Source: Colwellia sp. C1TZA3
GTDB lineage: Bacteria; Pseudomonadota; Gammaproteobacteria; Enterobacterales; Alteromonadaceae
Assembly: GCF_007954265.1 (NCBI RefSeq)
Contig: NZ_VOLS01000035.1
Coordinates: 1 to 43,298 of the forward strand
Length of the DNA stretch: 43,298 nt
Direction of reading: 5' to 3'
The position numbers and the translations under genes were made by a program. This document shows positions 38,419 through 43,298 of the stretch, piece after piece. Under the pieces are notes generated by a model. It did no database searches, was not told the DNA's origin, and saw only the letters and a list, made by a program, of their open reading frames with translations. Each line of letters starts with the position of its first letter. The first letter of the stretch is position 1.

Positions 38419-38446
38419 AAAAGAATGCGGCTCGCGCATTCTTTTT
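38419..38446. terminator. Two-way terminator between the TIGR03899-type gene and cysH
   Basis: AAGAATGCG / CGCATTCTT stem with a 5-nt loop, A-rich on the left and T-rich on the right, so it can serve both converging genes. Confidence 0.8.
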
Positions 38447-38458
38447 ATAGTAATGACC

Positions 38459-39220
38459 TTAAATACCATCACCGTCAGTGTGTAAACCACACTCTCTTTG
38501 CATACCAGAGAAACGTGTGTCGCTCTCATCCATACCGGCGGTTAGTGGTTGGGTACTATGTACATCGCCGACTGAAACATAACCTTCTTCCCATAACGGG
38601 TGATAAGGTAAATTATTTGCCGTTAAGTATTCATGCACGTCTTTATTTGTCCAATCAATAATCGGGTGCACTTTAAAGCGCCCTCGTAGAGTACTGACAA
38701 CCGATAGACCTTCACGGTGACTAGATTGCTGACGACGAACGCCAGAAAACCAAGTACCCGCTTGTAACTCACTTAAGCCACGTTCTAATGGCTCAACTTT
38801 GTTGCGGCGATTATAAGCTTTTAACGAGTCTTCATCACCATCCCATTCTTGACCATACTTAGCTTGTTGCCATGCCGCACTTTCTTTCGCACTAAACACT
38901 TGTAGGTTTAACTTTAAGCGCTCTGTTAGTTGCTCAATAAATCGATAAGTTTCAGGAAACAAATGCCCAGTATCAGTTATTAGTACCGGTATATTGGGTT
39001 CAATTTGGGTCAGCATATGCAGCATTACCGCAGATTGAATACCGAAACTAGACGATAAAACAAATTGTGCGGGTAAATTTTCCATTGCCCATTCTACGCG
39101 TTGGCTTGCCGACTGCTTTTCTAATAATTCATTCCACTGTTTTAACCAAGGTTCTGGTAACGATGCTGGAGATTTATTATTGATCATCGCAGGCGTACTT
39201 GCTGTAATAATCTTAGTCAT
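38459..39220 (-). CDS. cysH: Phosphoadenylyl-sulfate (PAPS) reductase
   Basis: Reduces PAPS to sulfite with thioredoxin in cytoplasmic sulfate assimilation. 253 residues from [11 protein letters not shown]. Seen: the PP-loop [35 protein letters not shown], and the C-terminal catalytic cysteine in ECGLH (C244). Cysteine pairs typical of APS reductases are absent, so PAPS is the expected substrate. It overlaps the end of cysI by 8 nt; an upstream ATG at 39256 would increase the overlap. Third gene of cysJIH. Confidence 0.95.
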   Translation of the reverse strand: MTKIITASTPAMINNKSPASLPEPWLKQWNELLEKQSASQRVEWAMENLPAQFVLSSSFGIQSAVMLHMLTQIEPNIPVLITDTGHLFPETYRFIEQLTERLKLNLQVFSAKESAAWQQAKYGQEWDGDEDSLKAYNRRNKVEPLERGLSELQAGTWFSGVRRQQSSHREGLSVVSTLRGRFKVHPIIDWTNKDVHEYLTANNLPYHPLWEEGYVSVGDVHSTQPLTAGMDESDTRFSGMQRECGLHTDGDGI

Positions 39221-40955
39221 GGAAGTCTCGCTTACTGACTTTAACTTCATCAACAATACCGACTCGAATCACAAAGTCACCAAACCCTTCGTTACTTGTC
39301 CGTTCTGTAGACCAACGAGCGACTAGCGCATCCATTTCATCAAGAATATCTTGTTCACTTAAATTTTCTTTATACATTTTTGGGACACGTGTTCCGGCCA
39401 CATTTCCACCTAAATGCATGTTGTACTTACCAGGACCTTTGCCTACTAAGCCAATCTCTGCCAACATGGCGCGAGCACAGCCATTCGGGCAGCCAGTTAC
39501 TCGTAAAATAATACTTTCATCAGCGACGTTATACTTCGCTAATATGGCTTCGACATCAGTTACTAAACCAGGTAAATATCTTTCCGCTTCAGCCATTGCT
39601 AACGGGCAAGTAGGAAAAGACACGCAAGCCATTGAATTTTTACGCTGCACAGACACACTATCTGCCATTAAGCCATGTGCACGTGCTAGGCGTTCAATTT
39701 CAGCTTTGTCTTCACTTGCCACACCCGCAACAATTAAATTTTGGTTGGCGGTCATGCGAAAATCGCCTTTATGGATTTTCGCGATTTCAGCGACACCTGT
39801 TTTTAACGGTAAGTTAGGCTTATCAAGTAGACGTCCATTTTCAATAAATAGTGCTAGATGATGTTTACCATCGAAACCTTCAGTCCAACCAATACGGTCG
39901 CCTCGACTAGTAAACTTATAAGGACGACTTTCAGCAAAAGTAATACCGGCACGTTGCTCAACTTCAGCCTTAAAAACATCAACGCCGACACGATCTAAGG
40001 TGTATTTTGTTTTTGCATTCTTACGGTTAACACGGTTACCCCAATCTCGTTGAGTCGTAACTACTGCGCTAGCAACATCTAAGGTCTTAGCTAATTCAAC
40101 AAAGCCAAAGTCATCAGCCCTGCGAGGGTAAGTGGATTTATCGCCATGAGTCATGGCTAAACCACCACCAACCAAAACATTAAAGCCAATCAACTTGCCG
40201 TCTTTAGCGATAGCAATGAAGTTTAGGTCGTTAGCATGAACGTCGACATCGTTATGTGGCGGAATAACTACCGTAGTTTTAAATTTACGCGGTAAATAGT
40301 TTGGGCCTAAAATTGGTTCTACTTCACCCGTTTCTGTACCACCTTCAATTTTTTCACCGTCTAACCAAATTTCCGCGTAAGCACGTGTTTTAGGTAATAA
40401 ATGCTCACTAATTTTTTTAGCCCACTCATACGCCTCTTGATGAAGCTCTGACTCAACTGGATTGGTCGTACAAAGCACATTACGATTTACATCACCTGCC
40501 GTAGCAATAGAGTCAATACCGTAATGGTTCAGTGTTTGGTGCATTAACTTAATATTTGGTTTTAACACACCGTGAAACTGAAAGGTTTGACGGGTAGTGA
40601 TACGAATACTACCGTAACTAGTTTTTTCACGAGCAAACTTATCAATACCTAACCATTGTGTGGGTGTAATGATGCCACCAGGCATACGAGCACGCAGCAT
40701 AACATTATGTAATGGTTCCAGTTTTTGCTTAGCACGCTCATTACGAATATCACGATCATCTTGCTGATACATACCGTGTGTTCTGATCAACTGAAAGTTA
40801 TCGGCGGTAAAACCACCAGTAACATTATCTTTTAAATCATCGACAATGGTGCCACGTAAGTAATTACTTTCCGCTTTTAACCTTTCATTATCGGCATGCT
40901 TTCCTTCAACAATTAAAGGGCCATTTGCTTGATCTTTTTTAGTCAAATCAGTCAT
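39213..40955 (-). CDS. cysI: Sulfite reductase hemoprotein beta subunit
   Basis: Six-electron reduction of sulfite to sulfide on siroheme coupled to a 4Fe-4S cluster. 580 residues. Seen: cluster cysteines C444 and C450 (CVSFPTC) and C489 and C493 (TGCPNGC), siroheme-contact regions [13 protein letters not shown] and CTTNPVES. The ATG overlaps the cysJ stop by one base (TAATG), so translation is coupled. Middle gene of cysJIH. Confidence 0.97.
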   Translation of the reverse strand: MTDLTKKDQANGPLIVEGKHADNERLKAESNYLRGTIVDDLKDNVTGGFTADNFQLIRTHGMYQQDDRDIRNERAKQKLEPLHNVMLRARMPGGIITPTQWLGIDKFAREKTSYGSIRITTRQTFQFHGVLKPNIKLMHQTLNHYGIDSIATAGDVNRNVLCTTNPVESELHQEAYEWAKKISEHLLPKTRAYAEIWLDGEKIEGGTETGEVEPILGPNYLPRKFKTTVVIPPHNDVDVHANDLNFIAIAKDGKLIGFNVLVGGGLAMTHGDKSTYPRRADDFGFVELAKTLDVASAVVTTQRDWGNRVNRKNAKTKYTLDRVGVDVFKAEVEQRAGITFAESRPYKFTSRGDRIGWTEGFDGKHHLALFIENGRLLDKPNLPLKTGVAEIAKIHKGDFRMTANQNLIVAGVASEDKAEIERLARAHGLMADSVSVQRKNSMACVSFPTCPLAMAEAERYLPGLVTDVEAILAKYNVADESIILRVTGCPNGCARAMLAEIGLVGKGPGKYNMHLGGNVAGTRVPKMYKENLSEQDILDEMDALVARWSTERTSNEGFGDFVIRVGIVDEVKVSKRDFHD

Positions 40956-42766
40956 TAGTATACATCCTTCTGGTAACGCTTAGCGTTACGTAAATCTTTT
41001 AAATAATCACTTGCCTGTTCTTGTGATAATTTGCCTTTAGTGGCAATAATAGTTAATAAAGCCGCCTCAACATCTTTTGCCATTCGGCTCATATCACCAC
41101 AAACGTAAATATGTGCTCCTCGCTCTAACCATGCAAAAACTTCATCCGCATTTTCTAATAATCTATCTTGAACATAAATCTTTTCCACTTGATCACGAGA
41201 AAAGGCCAAATCTATTTTGGTTAACAAGCCTGATTTAAGGTAGTTTTGCCATTCAACTTGATAAAGAAAGTCTTGTGTAAAGGTTTGGTTACCAAAAAAC
41301 AACCAATTATCACCTGCGGCTTCAGTGGCTTCACGTTCTTGCAAAAAGGCCCTAAATGGTGCTACACCGGTACCTGGGCCAATCATAATAATGGGTGTCT
41401 CATTATCTGCTGGTAAACGAAAGTTGTTATTGTGCTCAACAAACACCTTAACTTCACCACCTTCGTCAATACCATTGGCTAAAAACCCAGACGCACCACC
41501 CTCACGGCTTGCATCTTCAGTGTGATACTGAACAAGCCCAACGGTTAAATGGACTTCTTCTTCCACTTCGCTTTGAGAGGACGCGATAGAATAAAGTCTT
41601 GGCGTTATTTTTCGTAATGCATTTATAAATTCTTCAGCATTTAACTTAACTTCGTTCGGTAATGGCGAGGATTTAACCACGTCAACGACTTGATGATTAG
41701 CGGCGTACTCTCGCATGGCACTCTTATCATCTAAAATATTAAGTAAATTAGTCGCTTGTGATTTTTCAGCCCAGAAATTAACAAACTGAATTGAGGTTTG
41801 AGTTATTTCAAACTTTGTTTTTAATGCTTCACCAAGTGTTATTTTTTCATCACCTACAGTGACTTTCTCTTGATCATCAAATCCTAGTTCCGTAATAAGC
41901 TCATCGACTAGTGCAACAGAGTTCTCAAACCAAACACCTAAGGCATCGCCAGCTTGGTAAGTTAGCCCTGATTCGCCTAAATCTATTTCAACATGTCGTA
42001 CATCTTTAGCTGAATCACGACCAGTAATTTTCTGGCTAAGCAACAGTTCAGCTGTATATGGTTTTTGCTTGGTATAAAGCTCTTCTATGTTGTCTACGCT
42101 AGCTAGTGCCACTACATTACTGGCAGCAATTTCACTACTAAGTAGTGCTTTAACCTCAGTAATGACTGTGGTTGACCAAGTATTAGCGGCCTCATCATAG
42201 TCAACATCACAATCTAATCGAGGTGCAATTCTTTTTGCGCCTAATTTTTCTAAATTCAGATCGAAGTCTTTACCTGTTTGGCAATAAAGCTCATAACTGG
42301 TATCACCCAGTGCCAATACACTATAATACAAATGATCAAGTCTAGGCGCTTTCTTTGAAGACAAAAACTCATGCAATGCAATAGCATCGTCTGGTGCTTC
42401 ACCTTCACCATTAGTACTCGCTACTATCAGTAAGTGAGTGATATTTTTAATCGCCTTAGGCTTGATCTCTCCCATACTTTTTAATTCAACGTTCAAACCT
42501 TCAGCGCTGGCTTGGGCTGCTAAATTCTTAGCAACACCTTTAGCATTGCCAGTTTGCGAGCCATACAAAATGGTTAAGGTTGCTGGAACAGCACTTGCAA
42601 TGACCGCTGGAGCTGTAACATTAGTCACATTTTCTGCTTTAGCGGCCAAATAGCCACTAGCCCAAGCTAGTTGAAGCGGAGAAAGGTCATTGATGCTTTG
42701 CTGAAAAGATGCCAACTGGTTGGTATCTAGCATTGTTTGGTTTAATTTTTGCGGTTCTGTCGACAT
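40955..42766 (-). CDS. cysJ: Sulfite reductase flavoprotein alpha subunit
   Basis: Passes electrons from NADPH through FAD and FMN to CysI. About 603 residues from [10 protein letters not shown]. Seen: a flavodoxin domain with [15 protein letters not shown] (66-80), an FAD domain with [16 protein letters not shown]-binding [16 protein letters not shown], and the C-terminal KRYQKDVY. Start choice is uncertain: ATG at 42778 would add MYCQ and neither start has a clear ribosome site. First gene of cysJIH. Confidence 0.95.
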   Translation of the reverse strand: MSTEPQKLNQTMLDTNQLASFQQSINDLSPLQLAWASGYLAAKAENVTNVTAPAVIASAVPATLTILYGSQTGNAKGVAKNLAAQASAEGLNVELKSMGEIKPKAIKNITHLLIVASTNGEGEAPDDAIALHEFLSSKKAPRLDHLYYSVLALGDTSYELYCQTGKDFDLNLEKLGAKRIAPRLDCDVDYDEAANTWSTTVITEVKALLSSEIAASNVVALASVDNIEELYTKQKPYTAELLLSQKITGRDSAKDVRHVEIDLGESGLTYQAGDALGVWFENSVALVDELITELGFDDQEKVTVGDEKITLGEALKTKFEITQTSIQFVNFWAEKSQATNLLNILDDKSAMREYAANHQVVDVVKSSPLPNEVKLNAEEFINALRKITPRLYSIASSQSEVEEEVHLTVGLVQYHTEDASREGGASGFLANGIDEGGEVKVFVEHNNNFRLPADNETPIIMIGPGTGVAPFRAFLQEREATEAAGDNWLFFGNQTFTQDFLYQVEWQNYLKSGLLTKIDLAFSRDQVEKIYVQDRLLENADEVFAWLERGAHIYVCGDMSRMAKDVEAALLTIIATKGKLSQEQASDYLKDLRNAKRYQKDVY

Positions 42767-43092
42767 CTGGCAATACATCTATTACTAATCAATGTAGTCA
42801 TAATAAACTGATTTACGTTGAAAGAAAAAGAATATAAACGGCTTTTTTATGCAAAAATGGAATATAGAGAGATGAACTTATAACATAACACTCGTAGCAG
42901 CTACTCACGCTAATTATATATCAGAAAATTAATGACTATGAATGGTAAAAAACAAAAACCAGGCTAAAAGGAAGTACAGGGATGCGTTAATGCCGTGATG
43001 TATACTGAAATTTTTCCAGCGAAAAGCTATAAAGCATTTGGCATTTGGCATTTGGCATGACAACAATCAATGTTCAAACGCTAGAAAGCAAA
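42767..43092. other. Intergenic stretch upstream of cysJ
   Basis: About 325 bp. It should hold the cysJIH promoter, but no clear hexamers or CysB site were recognised. It contains three tandem copies of GCATTTG (43034-43054). Confidence 0.45.
43034..43054. repeat. Three tandem copies of GCATTTG
   Basis: Three perfect 7-bp repeats followed by a partial GCATG. It lies in noncoding DNA between cysJ and the rRNA terminator and may vary in copy number. Confidence 0.7.
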
Positions 43093-43118
43093 AAACCCGT
43101 AGCGTTAGCTACGGGTTT
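43093..43118 (-). terminator. Terminator of the rRNA operon
   Basis: AAACCCGTAGC / GCTACGGGTTT stem with loop GTTA. On the minus strand it is followed by a run of T, about 65 bp after the 5S rRNA. Confidence 0.9.
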
Positions 43119-43120
43119 CT

Positions 43121-43170
43121 GACGTGCATGGATGCACTAATGTCGAGCTGCCATGGATGGCAAGGAACGA
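43121..43170. repeat. CATGGATG-type module between 5S rRNA and its terminator
   Basis: GACGTGCATGGATGCACTAA and the following GCCATGGATGGC block match about 40 of 50 bases of 25424-25473 inside the family C element. It would be transcribed as part of the rRNA precursor. Confidence 0.6.
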
Positions 43171-43182
43171 CCTAAATAGAAG

Positions 43183-43298
43183 CCTAGCAATGTCCTACTC
43201 TCACATGGGAACTCCCACACTACCATCGGCGCTAACACGTTTCACTGCTGAGTTCGGAATGGGATCAGGTGGGGCCATGTCGCTATTGTCGCTAGACA
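43183..43298 (-). rRNA. rrf: 5S ribosomal RNA (reaches the window edge)
   Basis: Read on the minus strand it begins TGTCTAGCGACAATAGCG and contains CCGAACTCAG, GTGAAACG, GCGCCGATGGTAGTGTGG and GAGAGTAGG, the conserved 5S blocks. The ends TGTCTAGC and GCTAGGC pair as the 5S terminal stem, so the gene is complete or lacks at most a base or two at the edge. The 23S and 16S genes should lie to the right, outside the window. Confidence 0.95.

Noticed and set aside
43034-43054. Tandem repeat as a possible CRISPR-like array
   Set aside because: Repeats are 7 bp and contiguous with no spacers; no cas genes nearby.

Overview
The window looks like chromosome of a marine gammaproteobacterium of the order Alteromonadales, most likely Colwellia or a close relative. 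This rests on protein resemblance (fatty-acid oxidation complex, TIGR03899-type protein, DUF5117-type metalloprotease, two EAL-domain regulators), AT-rich intergenic DNA and many short TIR-bounded repeats. No database search was possible, so the genus is an inference.

Layout. 1-280: 3' end of an IS5-family insertion sequence. 404-3907: small accessory cassette with an archaeo-eukaryotic primase/superfamily-2 helicase fusion (TOTE-like) on the minus strand and a divergent NYN-domain putative RNase; between them lie a good promoter and an intrinsic terminator that could make a short RNA or an attenuated leader. 4079-6720: groEL, groES (with a sigma-32-like promoter) and fxsA. 6721-9558: 800 bp of repeats holding only the last third of cutA, then dsbD. 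9747-13853: three-gene operon of a PBP-like periplasmic protein, an outer-membrane barrel and a GGDEF-EAL protein. 14143-16488: aroQ-accB-accC. 16578-21238: small CCGGG protein, elbB, a Bcr/CflA-type MFS exporter, a MocR-type regulator and a divergent EamA transporter. 21383-29983: DUF5117-type metalloprotease, fbp, Mn-dependent pyrophosphatase, prolyl oligopeptidase and a GNAT acetyltransferase. 30555-33911: fadBA. 34119-37081: a MazG-like protein and a REC-DUF3369-GGDEF-EAL regulator. 37448-42766: TIGR03899-type protein and cysJIH. 43093-43298: rRNA-operon terminator and 5S rRNA on the minus strand.

How genes work together. GroES and GroEL form the chaperonin. CysJ, CysI and CysH reduce PAPS to sulfite and sulfite to sulfide. 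FadB and FadA run the beta-oxidation cycle. AccB and AccC are the carrier and biotin carboxylase of acetyl-CoA carboxylase. The PBP-like/barrel/GGDEF-EAL operon may couple periplasmic sensing to c-di-GMP.

The most unusual parts are the primase-helicase/NYN cassette and a population of non-autonomous TIR elements. Most of these have TACC...GGTA ends and several have 3-bp TNA target duplications. One is nested inside another, one sits at the break point of cutA, and some share internal modules. One of those modules also lies just downstream of the 5S rRNA gene.
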